A stretch of DNA of 64,000 bases from Oscillospiraceae bacterium. GTDB taxonomy: Bacteria > Bacillota > Clostridia > Oscillospirales > Oscillospiraceae. A model generated the notes under the pieces. That model ran no database searches. It was not told the DNA's origin and saw only the letters and a list, made by a program, of their open reading frames with translations. Made by a program: the position numbers and the translations under genes. The stretch spans positions 1 to 64,000 of the forward strand of contig CADBWQ010000009.1 of assembly GCA_902798545.1 (NCBI GenBank), in the 5' to 3' direction. Below, in pieces: positions 25,125 to 34,271 of this stretch (the stretch's first letter is position 1; each line of letters begins with the position of its first letter).

Positions 25125-25819
25125 TCAGCCCAGCACGGCAACCCAGAGGATGGGGAGAAAGATCGCGGGAAGCATATTGGCGACCTTGATGCGCTCCTTG
25201 CTGCATTCGAGCATGTTCAGAGCCATGCCTATGAGAATCACACCGCCGACCGCGCTCATCTCGGTGACTGCGGCCTCCGAGAGCGCGGAGCCGAGAACAC
25301 CCGCCAGCAACGTCAGAGCGCCCTGAAAAACGCGGAGCAGGTGACACCGAATCCCATCGCCGCACCGAACGCCATGCTGGAGACAAAGTCCATCATGCTC
25401 TTGGCATAGATGATGCTGTAATCATGCCGGATCCCCGCCTCGAGAGAGCCCATGATGGTCATGGAACCGATACAGAACAGAATGCTCGCCGAGACAAAGC
25501 CGTCTGTGAAGCTTTCCATGGAACGGTTCCCGCTGCTGCCGTTTCCCTTCATCAGCTTCGCCTTGATGGCATCACCGGCGTGTTCGATACCATCGTCGAT
25601 CTTCAGAAGCTCGCCGATTACAGTGCCCACAACCATGCAGAGAATGACGCAGAGCAGATTCTGTGTTGCAATCGCACTGGAAATCCCGATCAACAGGGTA
25701 CAGAGACCCAGTGCTTTCATCACGGCATTCCGCAGACTCTCCTTGAGCCGGTTGCGAAAAAGGATTCCGATCAGGCTTCCCACTAGGACCGTTGCTGTGT
25801 TTACAAGAACTGCCGGCAT
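25125..25819 (-). pseudogene. DUF554-family membrane protein, frameshifted
   Basis: Codons from 25819 encode a typical DUF554 start (VNTATVLVGSLIGILFRNRL) and continue to VSSMAFGAAMGFGVTCSAF. The frame then runs out at 25313, while the rest of the family sequence (QGALTLLAGVLGSALSEAAV, then EMSAVGGVILIGMALNML and KVANMLPAIFLP) goes on in another frame to 25125. The break is near 25325 beside a T5 run. Several residues normally present at this point seem to be missing, so a short deletion not divisible by 3 is likely. The intact protein would have about 6 membrane helices and an unknown role. A sequencing error cannot be excluded. Confidence 0.75.
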
Positions 25820-25826
25820 GATTTCA

Positions 25827-26027
25827 TTACTCCTGTCTGCACGTGAACAGGATCACCTGTCTGTTCAATGCGATTTTCTTCAGCAGGGACATGGCCTGCT
25901 TGTAGCGTGTATTATCCAGTTTCACGAGCGCGTCGTCGATGATCAGGGGACAGGGTTTCCCGGATGGCAGCGCAAGTTCACACACTGCCAGTCTGACCGC
26001 CAGATACATGAGGTCCATGGTCCCTCT
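25827..26027 (-). pseudogene. C-terminal relic of a YhaN-like SMC/RecN-type ATPase
   Basis: About 66 codons match the end of large AAA_27/YhaN-like coiled-coil ATPases: RGTMDLMYLAVRLAVCEL (signature region), then PLIIDDALVKLD (Walker B and D-loop) and RQVILFTC. An in-frame TAA lies just before RGTM, and the next gene ends only ~36 bp away, so more than 500 upstream residues are gone. It is a deletion scar, next to the broken DUF554 gene. Confidence 0.7.
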
Positions 26028-26062
26028 TTATTCTTCCCTTTTCGTGCGCTATGCGGATCTGT

Positions 26063-26854
26063 TTATCGGCCGTTTTCTTCTTTTTTGAAGTCGCTTCCGA
26101 GACTGAGCACCACAACCGATTTCTCCCGGATTTTCGCCGTTACCGACTCATCCGTCTTGTTGTCCCGCTCCTCGGGCGCGTACTTGAACTTCCAGCCGTC
26201 ATCCCCCAGGTCCGGAAACTGTTCAAAAGTATCTCGATCCGGAGGGGCCGGCAGCGGCTTGCGCGCCCGGTCCCTGCGGTACGCGTATTTGCCGAGGAAG
26301 TTGGCATCTTCTTCATCTGACAGCGGCGGACGGGTATTGGTGTGCTGCATGTCATAGACCCATCCTTTTTCCTGATTGGCCTTGATGACCCGCTGCCAGC
26401 CACCGCTCAGCCGTCTCCACTCGCCGTCTTCTTTCACGAACTCCCATGGGACGATTCCGACACTGTAGATCGCCATCGGTGTCTCACGATACTTGGAAAG
26501 CGCCTCGTAACCGAATCCGGTATTCAAAGCCCGCGCCTTTGTGCCGTCCTCACTGACCTGGATGATGTTGGTGTGGCGCGGCTGCATCAGCGAGTTCCCT
26601 TCCAGGCTGTCGATCACGACCTTATCCGGGATTCGGATAAAGGCCGGACGCTCCTCTCCGGGTTTCGCGGCGTCGTAGTTTTTCTGAAGCTCACCGGGGT
26701 GCTGATCGTCATGATACCAGGTTCCTATACCGATGATGTTGATACAATCATAGGCCCCGAGCAGCCGGTCCAGCTCCAGCTCAAATGCGTCGAGTTCCTC
26801 TTCCGGAATGGCCGCAATTTCCTCTCTCAGAATATCCATGGCCTCACCCGTCAA
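26063..26854 (-). CDS. NTF2/SnoaL-like protein, second of pair
   Basis: A 263-residue cytoplasmic protein. The middle (FIRIPDKVVIDSLEGNSLMQ, then TNIIQVSEDGTKARALNTG and WEFVKEDGEWRRLSGGWQRV) has the cone-like alpha+beta pattern of the NTF2/SnoaL superfamily, which includes dehydratases, isomerases and cyclases. It is longer than a typical 130-150 residue member; the extra part is a charged C-terminal tail (WKFKYAPEERDNKTDESV). It overlaps the upstream NTF2-like gene by 4 bases (ATGA), so translation is coupled and a heteromer is plausible. It is the last gene of the 11-gene operon. The reaction is unknown; the adjacent OYE-type reductase suggests action on an enone or its precursor. Confidence 0.72.
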   Translation of the reverse strand: MTGEAMDILREEIAAIPEEELDAFELELDRLLGAYDCINIIGIGTWYHDDQHPGELQKNYDAAKPGEERPAFIRIPDKVVIDSLEGNSLMQPRHTNIIQVSEDGTKARALNTGFGYEALSKYRETPMAIYSVGIVPWEFVKEDGEWRRLSGGWQRVIKANQEKGWVYDMQHTNTRPPLSDEEDANFLGKYAYRRDRARKPLPAPPDRDTFEQFPDLGDDGWKFKYAPEERDNKTDESVTAKIREKSVVVLSLGSDFKKEENGR

Positions 26855-27528
26855 AACGCTTTCTCATTGTGCAGCATCCACTCTTTGTCGGATTCCTCAT
26901 AACTCTGATAGGGGTGCGGAATTCCGGGAATGCCGTCGCGTATCGTATACGGCGTATACGGATTGTGATACGTCGTGGGTTTTGCAGAACGCGGCATGGA
27001 GGCGTTGAGCTTGTTTTCCAGGCTTGTGTCCTTGACCCAGCCCTTCTGGTAATCGCATTTCATCAGGCGGAAATAGTGCAGGTGCCAGATCTTCCACTCC
27101 TCGCCGATGAGCTTGAAGTCCGCCGCCAGCGTGCCCCACATCCATATTGCCTGCGGGTCCTCGCCCTCATGCGGCAAAGCCCCCTCGCCCGGGCACAGCC
27201 AGAGGCCCTTGGCGGTCAGGCCGTCCTCTGCGACCTCAATAATCGGGCAGGAGATGTGGACGTCCGTGAGTTCACCGACCTGCGGTTCGTCCGGGATTTT
27301 CCAGTCGGCGTATTCCCGCACGGCATCCGGGCCGACATAGAGGCCTTCATCCGCGAGCTCTACGGAGATGTCAGGCTCTTCCATCGCCAGATAGGACAGG
27401 ACGCCGGCCTTCTGATGATAGTTGAACGCAAAGACACAGCGGCCCATCAGGTTTTCCACTTCCCGATACGCCTGCAGCTTCTTCATTTTCCTGTAGATTG
27501 ATTCTCTTTTTTCTTCCGTTGTGGCCAT
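26851..27528 (-). CDS. NTF2/SnoaL-like protein, first of pair
   Basis: A 225-residue cytoplasmic protein of the SnoaL-like/NTF2 superfamily. The N-terminal helices (RKMKKLQAYREVENLMGRCV) lead to the FNYHQKAGVLSYLAMEEPDI region, and the later strands include IWMWGTLAADFKLIGEEWKI. Its tail has Pro/Tyr-rich KPTTYHNPYTPYTIRDG, unlike short family members. It lies 21 bases after the OYE-type reductase stop and overlaps its partner gene by 4 bases. Family members catalyse dehydrations or isomerisations with His/Asp pairs, or only bind ligands. Which applies here cannot be told. Confidence 0.75.
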   Translation of the reverse strand: MATTEEKRESIYRKMKKLQAYREVENLMGRCVFAFNYHQKAGVLSYLAMEEPDISVELADEGLYVGPDAVREYADWKIPDEPQVGELTDVHISCPIIEVAEDGLTAKGLWLCPGEGALPHEGEDPQAIWMWGTLAADFKLIGEEWKIWHLHYFRLMKCDYQKGWVKDTSLENKLNASMPRSAKPTTYHNPYTPYTIRDGIPGIPHPYQSYEESDKEWMLHNEKAF

Positions 27529-27549
27529 GGCAGTATTTCCTTTCCTGTA

Positions 27550-29496
27550 TTACAGATCCATCGCGGCGTGGTGGCCCTGGTAGGTTGCCTTGGTGATGGT
27601 GCCGACCGCGTTGGCGTCGCCGATCACGCGCACCCATGGCGCACAGTCGCGCAGCTCCTCCACGGTGTTCCAGTTGGGCCGCTGGCCGAGGGCACAGATG
27701 ACGGTTGTGCCGGGGACAAGGACTTTCTCGCCCTCCTTTGTTTCACACCAGATGCCGTCCTTCGTAACCTCCAGTCCCTTGTATCCGGTGTGAACCGTGC
27801 AGAGTTTGTTGAGCTTTTCCAGCAGCAGCGGTCTCTGACGGATGACGGAATCCAGGGCCACGTCGTCGCGCATCTCCACAAGGTGCACTTTTCTGCCCTC
27901 CATGCCCATGTGGATGGCGCATTCCACGCCGGAAATGCCGCCGCCGAAAACCACCACGCTGTCGGTAATCGGCTTTTCGTGCTTATACTGGTCGTTGACC
28001 AGGATCACATTCTCGCCGTCCAGGCCGGGAATCGGCGGGCGCAGCGGAGAGGAACCGGCCGCGATGATGATGGCGTCGGCCTGATAGGCCTCGGCAAACG
28101 CCTTCGTCACGGTCTGCCCGGTGACGATCTTTGCCCCGGCCTTCTCCGCAAGGAGTTTATAGGTCTCGCCCAGTTTGAACATCTCCTGCTTGAAGGGCAG
28201 GACCTCCTCGCTCTTGAGGATGCCGCCCACTCTGTTCTCCTTCTCGCAGAGCAGGACATCATGGCCGCGCCGTGCGGCGGTGTAGGCCGCGTACAGGCCG
28301 CCCGGGCCGCCGCCCACCACGAGTACGCGCTTTTTCACGGGCGCCGGGGTAATCTCCATCCCCTCGTCCTCGCGGCCGATGATGGGATTGATGGCGCATC
28401 TTCTGGTGCCGGTGGCCGCGCGCTCGGACATGCACACGAAGCAGCGCATGCAGTGGACGATCTCCTCATCCCGGTTCTCCGTGACCTTCTGCGGCAGGAA
28501 GGGATCGGCCAGCAGCTGGCGTCCCATCTCCACGACGTCGGCCTTGCCGGAGGCGATGATCTCCTCCATCTGTTCGGGGTCACTGAGGCCGCCGATGGTG
28601 GCGACGGGGATGGAGACATGCTTTTTGATCTCCGCGGCCAGATACACATTGCGGCCGTGGTCCTCAAACATGCTGGGGTGCGTGATGCCGAAGGTGCGCT
28701 GATAGGTGCCCGCAGTGACGTGCAGCAGATCGACATAGGGCTCCAGAATTTTTGCGATCTTCACGCCCTCGTCGATATCGTAGCCCTCCGGGACAAACTC
28801 CGCACCGCTCAGGCGGAATTCGATCGGGAAGCCGGGGCCGACGGCGGCACGGACGGCTTTCAGGACTTCGATCGCGAGGCGGCAGCGGTTCTCGGTGCTT
28901 CCGCCGTATTCATCCGTGCGGTGGTTGAACATCGGGGAGAGAAACTGGTTGATGAGCCAGCCGTGACCGCCGTGGACCATGACCATCTCGAACCCGGCCC
29001 GCTTGCAGAGACCGGCCACGTGGCCATAGGCGGCCACGATCTCGTCGATCATCTCTTTGGTGAGGGCTTTGTACGGCACGCCGTCGGCTCTTACACCGTC
29101 GTCGGCCGACCACTGGGCAAGGCCGTGCTGCTTGGTCTTGTCGGTCATATAGGTGCCTGCGAACATACCGGAGTGGCTCAGCTCGATGCTGGGGATGGCG
29201 CCGTGGCGGCGGATGGCATCGGCGGTGTAGGTGGCCTTGGCAAGGGAATTGAGAATGCTCTCATCCAGGTGATAGGCGTGGCTGCCGTCGGTGGCCGGGT
29301 GCACCATCAGCTCCGAGACGGTGACCGCCGCGGAGCCGCCCTTGGCGCGGTATTCGTAAAAGGCTGTGGACTTGGGTCCGATACAGCCGTCGTTTTCAAT
29401 GTCGGTGCCGCCCATCGGGGTCGAGAACATGCGGTTGCGATACCAGACGTTGCCGATACGGATCGGGCTGCAGAGATGGGGATACCTGCGTTCCAT
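27550..29496 (-). CDS. OYE-family NADH:flavin oxidoreductase with 4Fe-4S cluster (2,4-dienoyl-CoA reductase/BaiCD-like)
   Basis: A 648-residue enzyme. Residues 1-~335 form the FMN-binding Old Yellow Enzyme barrel (IRIGNVWYRNRMFSTPMG at the start, IELSHSGMFAG, and EFRLSGAEFVPEGYD). The 4Fe-4S ligands are Cys349, Cys352, Cys355 and Cys367, spaced as in trimethylamine dehydrogenase. From ~390 the FAD/NAD(P)-binding part begins (VLVVGGGPGGLYAAYTAA), with a second dinucleotide motif VVFGGGISGVECA. There is no signal peptide, so it works in the cytoplasm. Family members reduce activated C=C bonds (enoates, dienoyl-CoA, bile-acid enones) with electrons from NAD(P)H. It lies between the beta-propeller and NTF2-like genes. 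Confidence 0.9.
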   Translation of the reverse strand: MERRYPHLCSPIRIGNVWYRNRMFSTPMGGTDIENDGCIGPKSTAFYEYRAKGGSAAVTVSELMVHPATDGSHAYHLDESILNSLAKATYTADAIRRHGAIPSIELSHSGMFAGTYMTDKTKQHGLAQWSADDGVRADGVPYKALTKEMIDEIVAAYGHVAGLCKRAGFEMVMVHGGHGWLINQFLSPMFNHRTDEYGGSTENRCRLAIEVLKAVRAAVGPGFPIEFRLSGAEFVPEGYDIDEGVKIAKILEPYVDLLHVTAGTYQRTFGITHPSMFEDHGRNVYLAAEIKKHVSIPVATIGGLSDPEQMEEIIASGKADVVEMGRQLLADPFLPQKVTENRDEEIVHCMRCFVCMSERAATGTRRCAINPIIGREDEGMEITPAPVKKRVLVVGGGPGGLYAAYTAARRGHDVLLCEKENRVGGILKSEEVLPFKQEMFKLGETYKLLAEKAGAKIVTGQTVTKAFAEAYQADAIIIAAGSSPLRPPIPGLDGENVILVNDQYKHEKPITDSVVVFGGGISGVECAIHMGMEGRKVHLVEMRDDVALDSVIRQRPLLLEKLNKLCTVHTGYKGLEVTKDGIWCETKEGEKVLVPGTTVICALGQRPNWNTVEELRDCAPWVRVIGDANAVGTITKATYQGHHAAMDL

Positions 29497-29498
29497 CC

Positions 29499-30542
29499 TC
29501 AGCCCTCCGCGTTCAGCGTATAGACAGCGATTTCATCCGTCTCGCGGTTTGCCGCCAGCAGCATGTCCTTTCCCTCTGCTCTGAAGTGCAGCACGTTCGC
29601 GGCGCCCGCACCCTGATCAAGCTGGTCATAAACATACGCTTCTCCATTCCAGTAGATGGCAATGAGATCCCGGTCTTCCTCGCGGTTCCCGATAAAGCCG
29701 TAGACCTTTTCTCCGATTTCCGCGCCCCAGATGGCGTGCAGGAAGGGCAGGCGCTTTCCGTGCCGGTAGACCTCTATGAAGCTGCCGTTGATCTTCTTGT
29801 AGATCGTAAGCGTGTCGCCGTGGAAGGGTGACAGTACCAGAAGCTCTCTCTCTCCGTCGCCGTCGAAGTCCAGATAAAGGATATCGCTGGCCGGGGTGTC
29901 CATCAGCTGTTCACATTCCCATTCACCATCGGCCTCCGCCGGCGGCGTGACCTTGTAGACGCCGTTCTCGCAGGCCACCATGGCGAAGCTGTCCTTGCCC
30001 TCATGGCAGATCTCAAATCCGTGATTCTTGTAAAGCCCGCTGACCAGCGGCGTCAGCTTCAGGGGATTGGCCGCGTTATACTGCGTGATGTCCTCCGGGA
30101 AGGGCGCCACCCAGATCCGTCCGGGGCAGGTCCAGTCGTTTTTAAAGGCGTGGGCGGATTTCAGCGAGCAGGCAATCAGGTAATAGCGTCCATTGCGCTC
30201 CAGCACGCCGAAACGATGCACAAACGGCAGTTCACAGAGCATCTCGCATACCCATTTTCCTTCCGTCCGGCGATAGTACACGATCTTTGCCTCAGCGGAG
30301 TCATTCGGCGAATAGAACTTCTGTGTTGCCATCAGGATCGGCTGTCCGGGGACCTGTGCCACGGTCATTACACCGCCCGGGCCTTCCCACAGGGTGTCAC
30401 ACAGCTTTCCCTCCAGGTCAAAGCTGTAGCAGGGATTCTTCTTTTCCGCCGCAACCACGACATGGTCTTTCCCGTCATAGCGGAAAGTTCCCAGCGCATA
30501 GCACTTTTCAAGGCTTCCGATTACTGTTTTTGTCGCTTTCAT
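29499..30542 (-). CDS. FG-GAP/VCBS-like beta-propeller protein
   Basis: A 347-residue protein without a signal peptide. It has repeated beta-strand blades, clearest in ILYLDFDGDGERELLVLSPF, which carries the DxDGDGxxE calcium-binding-like pattern, and in HVVVAAEKKNPCYSFDLEGK. ATG at 30542 is preferred because AAGGAG sits 7 bases upstream; an ATG six bases earlier is too close to it. The gene lies between the binding-protein gene of the Dpp-type importer and the OYE-type reductase, whose start is 2 bases past its stop. Cytoplasmic propellers of this kind can bind ligands or act as lyases/isomerases. No function is proven. Confidence 0.7.
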   Translation of the reverse strand: MKATKTVIGSLEKCYALGTFRYDGKDHVVVAAEKKNPCYSFDLEGKLCDTLWEGPGGVMTVAQVPGQPILMATQKFYSPNDSAEAKIVYYRRTEGKWVCEMLCELPFVHRFGVLERNGRYYLIACSLKSAHAFKNDWTCPGRIWVAPFPEDITQYNAANPLKLTPLVSGLYKNHGFEICHEGKDSFAMVACENGVYKVTPPAEADGEWECEQLMDTPASDILYLDFDGDGERELLVLSPFHGDTLTIYKKINGSFIEVYRHGKRLPFLHAIWGAEIGEKVYGFIGNREEDRDLIAIYWNGEAYVYDQLDQGAGAANVLHFRAEGKDMLLAANRETDEIAVYTLNAEG

Positions 30543-30565
30543 AAGCATGCTCCTTATTGTGGTGT

Positions 30566-30596
30566 AGGGCTGCACGCGCAAGATGTGTGCAGCCCT
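30566..30596. other. Hairpin between binding-protein and propeller genes
   Basis: Perfect 10-bp arms (AGGGCTGCAC / GTGCAGCCCT) around 11 bases; no T-run follows on the minus strand. A second small inverted repeat (GTTAATCG / CGATTAAC) lies at about 30619-30641. These probably lower expression or set an mRNA end after the binding-protein gene. Confidence 0.45.
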
Positions 30597-30643
30597 GTCT
30601 TCAGATTATTGGATTCTTCTGTTAATCGGGTTTCGATTAACGA

Positions 30644-32254
30644 TTAATCAAAGTATGCGTCTGCAACATACCAGGTGTGGGCACTGATGCGGTCCAGACC
30701 ATGGAGGTTCGTCACATAAGCGGAAGCGTCAATGCGGTTGAGCAGAGGATAGTAGTACAGATAGTCCGTGAGGATGACATCCTGATAGTCGCTGAACATA
30801 TCCCAGAACTTCTCGTTGTCAAGCTCGCCGTTGAGCGGCTCGATCCACTTCTCCTGGTAGTCGGCCCAGGTGTCGAACTGATCGGCGTGGATGTAGCTCT
30901 GCAGATAGATGTTGGGGGTGATGTCCCAGCCCTTTGCGGTGGTGGGGCCTTCCATGTTCATGGCCATCATATCCCAGTCGTTGACGTCGTTGCGCATGGC
31001 GCTGTCGTAGCTTGCGCGGTCATAAGGCTTGAGCTCCATGCCGATGCCGACCTGCTGGAGGTTGTTCTTCAGGACTTCACCGATGGTGGCATAGGTCTGG
31101 TTGGTGCCCAGGTACAGCCAGCGGATGACCAGCGGGGTGCCGTCGGCGGATTCCACGATGCCGTCGCCGTCATTGTCGGCATAGCCGGCCTCGGCAAGCA
31201 GCTGCTTGGCCATATCGGGGTTGTACGGATAGAACCAGTCGTCGCCTTCGTACTTGTTCATGCGGCCGGAGTCATCGGCGAGGACCCACCACATGTCAAC
31301 GGCCAGTCCGTCGAATACGAGCACGCAGCTTGCGCGGTCAATGGCATAGCAGAAAGCCTGACGGACGCGGATGTCCTTCCAGAGCGGGGAGTAGCCGTTG
31401 AAGCCGAGGTTGAACGCGTCGGACTGCATCTGGCTGTAGAGCTCCAGCTGGCCTTCATACAGGCCGCTCTGCAGAGCCGTGATGTCGGTGCCGGACATCT
31501 TGTAGAGGTAATCTGCACCGCCGGTCTCCAGTTCGGAGAAAGCAACGGAGGATTCAGTGATGAAGCGGACATTGATGTTGGAGATGATGGGTGCGCCTTC
31601 ATAGTAGTTGGGGTTGGCAACCAGGTCGACATGGTCGTCGCGGATGTACTCAACGATCTGGTAGGCGCCGGTGCCGATGGGGGCGTCATGGAAGAAGATG
31701 GCCGTGTCGCCGCCGATCTCGTCAAAGTACTCGCTGCTCCACATGGGGATGACGCCGAGCTTGCTCAGTGCGCCGCTGTAGAGCTTGGTGAAGGGGATGT
31801 ACACGGTGTAGTCATCGACGATCTGAATGTTCTCAAAGTCGATGAAGGCCATATCGGAGGAATCCTTGAAGAAGCCGAAGGAGAAGGGGACGTCCTTTGC
31901 GGTAAAGTCATTGCCGTTCTGGAACTTCACGCCCTCGCGCAGCTTGATCGTGATGCCGAGGTTGTCGTCATCAAGGGTGTAATCCGAGGCAAGGCCCTTG
32001 TCACAGAGGCCGTACTCGACACTGTCGCCGTTGCGATGGTAGTCGAAGAGGTAGTTGGTGCACATGCTTATGAGCATGGCCGCGTTGTCGCCGATGGACT
32101 CTGCGGGGTTTACGTTGCCGTGGTCGTTTGTTGTGATCAGGTACAGGGTGTCTTTGGTGGTGGTTCCTTCTGCAAAAGCAGACACGCTCAAAGACGCCAC
32201 AAGTGCCAGGATCATGCACATGCTGAGAATGGTCTTCAGGGTTTTCTTAGTCAT
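30644..32254 (-). CDS. Dipeptide/oligopeptide-type binding protein (SBP family 5)
   Basis: A 536-residue secreted protein with a signal peptide (KTLKTILSMCMILALVASLS, cleavage near AFA-E at residue 29). Family 5 features include LYLITTNDHGNVNPAESIGD, LREGVKFQNGNDFTAKDVPF and IRVRQAFCYAIDRASCVLVF. No lipobox is seen, which is unusual for Gram-positive members. Family 5 proteins bind peptides, but also nickel, opines, and plant or host glycosides. The operon carries sugar-acid-type enzymes and no peptidase, so a non-peptide ligand is plausible. Confidence 0.9.
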   Translation of the reverse strand: MTKKTLKTILSMCMILALVASLSVSAFAEGTTTKDTLYLITTNDHGNVNPAESIGDNAAMLISMCTNYLFDYHRNGDSVEYGLCDKGLASDYTLDDDNLGITIKLREGVKFQNGNDFTAKDVPFSFGFFKDSSDMAFIDFENIQIVDDYTVYIPFTKLYSGALSKLGVIPMWSSEYFDEIGGDTAIFFHDAPIGTGAYQIVEYIRDDHVDLVANPNYYEGAPIISNINVRFITESSVAFSELETGGADYLYKMSGTDITALQSGLYEGQLELYSQMQSDAFNLGFNGYSPLWKDIRVRQAFCYAIDRASCVLVFDGLAVDMWWVLADDSGRMNKYEGDDWFYPYNPDMAKQLLAEAGYADNDGDGIVESADGTPLVIRWLYLGTNQTYATIGEVLKNNLQQVGIGMELKPYDRASYDSAMRNDVNDWDMMAMNMEGPTTAKGWDITPNIYLQSYIHADQFDTWADYQEKWIEPLNGELDNEKFWDMFSDYQDVILTDYLYYYPLLNRIDASAYVTNLHGLDRISAHTWYVADAYFD

Positions 32255-32311
32255 TTGCTTTTCCTCCTGTTATTTTCAGACGGATCCCGTCTGTTGATTA
32301 CATGTTTTCTG

Positions 32312-33262
32312 TCACAGCTCGCCGGCGAAGTGACAGGCGACGATATGGCCGGGCTTGGTCTCCCGCAGGGCCGGGGACTCCTGGCGGCAGATATCTTTCG
32401 CATAGGGGCAGCGTGCGGCAAACCGGCAGCCGGGGCCCGGATCGATCGGGGATTTGATCTCACCCTTCATGATGATCCGCTCGGTTTTCTTATGGATGTC
32501 CGGCTGGGGCACCGCCGAGAGCAGCGCCTGGGTATAGGGATGGGTTGGTGCGGCAAAGAGCTCGTCATTGTCCGCAAACTCCACCATCTGTCCCAGATAC
32601 ATGACCATGATCTTGTCGGAGATGTATTTGACGACCATCAGATCGTGCGTGATGAACACATAGGTGATCTTGCGCTCTTCCTGAATATCCAGCAGCAGGT
32701 TGATGATCTGCGCCTGGATCGACACATCCAGCGCGGAGACCGGCTCGTCACAGACAACGAACTTCGGATCCATGACCAGGGCGCGGGCGATGCCGATGCG
32801 CTGGCGGCGTCCGCCGTCCAGTTCATGCGGATAGGCGTTCGCCAGGCGCCGGGCCAGGCCGACCGTGTCCATCATCTTGTAGACATTCTCATTGATCTGC
32901 TGCTTGCTGTAACCGCCGGCGATCTGCATGGGCTCTGCGATCGTCTGATAGATGGTCATGCGCGGGTTGAGCGACGCAAACGGATCCTGGAAAATGATCT
33001 GCATGTCATGCCGCAGCTGGGTCAGGCGCTTGGAATTGACGCGGGTGATGTCCTCCCCTTTGTACAGGATCTGCCCGTCGGTGGATTCCAGCAGGTGAAT
33101 CAGCACACGGCCCAGGGTGGATTTCCCGCAGCCGGATTCGCCCACGACGCCCAATGTGGTTCCCTCTTCAATATGAAAGTTCAGGTCATCCACCGCATGC
33201 AGGGTTCCGGCGCTTACATCGAAATATTTCTTCAGATGCTTTACTTCCAAAATATCAGCCAT
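32312..33262 (-). CDS. Dpp/Opp-type ABC ATPase (DppF/OppF)
   Basis: A 316-residue ATPase with Walker A GESGCGKST, Walker B KFVVCDEPVSALD and an H-loop in VFITHDL. The C-terminal oligopeptide-transporter domain has Cys-containing CRFAARCPYAKDICRQESP, which may bind an Fe-S cluster or metal. The ABC signature reads LDGGRRQRIG instead of LSGGQ, known in a subset of these proteins. It pairs with the DppD-type ATPase encoded just upstream (11-base gap). Confidence 0.92.
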   Translation of the reverse strand: MADILEVKHLKKYFDVSAGTLHAVDDLNFHIEEGTTLGVVGESGCGKSTLGRVLIHLLESTDGQILYKGEDITRVNSKRLTQLRHDMQIIFQDPFASLNPRMTIYQTIAEPMQIAGGYSKQQINENVYKMMDTVGLARRLANAYPHELDGGRRQRIGIARALVMDPKFVVCDEPVSALDVSIQAQIINLLLDIQEERKITYVFITHDLMVVKYISDKIMVMYLGQMVEFADNDELFAAPTHPYTQALLSAVPQPDIHKKTERIIMKGEIKSPIDPGPGCRFAARCPYAKDICRQESPALRETKPGHIVACHFAGEL

Positions 33263-33273
33263 AGGAACCTCCC

Positions 33274-34248
33274 TTATTTCTCAGCCAGGTGGCAGCGTAC
33301 GAAGTGCCCGGGGGAGACCTCGGTGAATTCTGGGGTTCGTTGCTCGCACATCTCGCAGCAGTGTTCGCAGCGCGGGGCAAATTTGCAGTGTGGCGGAAGA
33401 TTGGCCGGATCGGGCATCAGGCCCTGGATGGGCTTGAGGCGCTTGCTGGTGTCGTCGTAGCCGGGCAGCGAGGTGAACAGGCCTTTGGTGTAGGGGTGTC
33501 CCGTATGGTCGAAGATGTCCTCCACCGTCCCGATCTCGACAATTTCACCGGCGTAGACAATGGCAACCCGGTTGCACATCTGGGCCACAACCCCGAGATC
33601 GTGTGTAATGAGAATCACGGAAGTGCCGAGGTTCTTTTTCAGCTCATTCATCATATCCAGCACCTGCGCCTGGATGGTGACGTCCAGTGCGGTGGTAGGT
33701 TCATCCGCCAGCAGGATCTTCGGGGAGCAGGACAGCGCCATCGCGATAATTACGCGCTGCTTCATGCCGCCGGAGAACTGGTGCGGGAACTCGCGGTAGC
33801 GGTCGCGTGAGATGCCGACCAGCTCCAGCATTTCCGCCGCCTTCTCCATGGCCTCGGCCCGGCTGACCTTCTGGTGGAGATAGATCATCTCCGCGATCTG
33901 ATCGCCGACCCGGTCGACGGGGTTGAGCGCTGTCATCGGGTCCTGGAACACCATGGCGATTTCCTCGCCGCGGATCTCCCGCATTTTGGCCTCGCTCTTT
34001 TTCAGCAGGTCCTCACCCTTATAGAAGATCTCACCGTTGAGGATCCGTCCCGGAGGCGACTGCAGCAGGCCAAGAATGCTCAGCGCAATCGTCGTCTTGC
34101 CGGCGCCGGTCTCGCCCACCAGGCCGAGGGTCTCGCCCTCGCCGAGGTCGAAGGAGACATGATTGACGGCGTGACATTCGCCCATGTCCACCGTGAAATA
34201 ATGCACGGAGAGATCCTTGATTGATAAAATGTTCTTCTTTTCGTCCAT
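33274..34248 (-). CDS. Dpp/Opp-type ABC ATPase (DppD/OppD)
   Basis: A 324-residue ATPase with Walker A GETGAGKTT, signature FSGGMKQRVIIAMAL, Walker B ILLADEPTTALD and a C-terminal Cys cluster (CKFAPRCEHCCEMCEQ). The ATG at 34248 is used because GGGAG lies 8 bases upstream; codons reach back to 34272 but would overlap the upstream permease. It works with DppF as a heterodimer under the two permeases. Confidence 0.92.
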   Translation of the reverse strand: MDEKKNILSIKDLSVHYFTVDMGECHAVNHVSFDLGEGETLGLVGETGAGKTTIALSILGLLQSPPGRILNGEIFYKGEDLLKKSEAKMREIRGEEIAMVFQDPMTALNPVDRVGDQIAEMIYLHQKVSRAEAMEKAAEMLELVGISRDRYREFPHQFSGGMKQRVIIAMALSCSPKILLADEPTTALDVTIQAQVLDMMNELKKNLGTSVILITHDLGVVAQMCNRVAIVYAGEIVEIGTVEDIFDHTGHPYTKGLFTSLPGYDDTSKRLKPIQGLMPDPANLPPHCKFAPRCEHCCEMCEQRTPEFTEVSPGHFVRCHLAEK

Positions 34249-34271
34249 TGTATTATCTCCCGTCTTGTGCA

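Noticed and set aside
26063-29496. Bile-acid 7-dehydroxylation genes (BaiCD/BaiE)
   Set aside because: OYE-type and NTF2-like proteins are both present, but there is no bai gene order, CoA ligase or BaiG transporter, and the NTF2-like proteins are longer than BaiE. Family membership alone is not enough.
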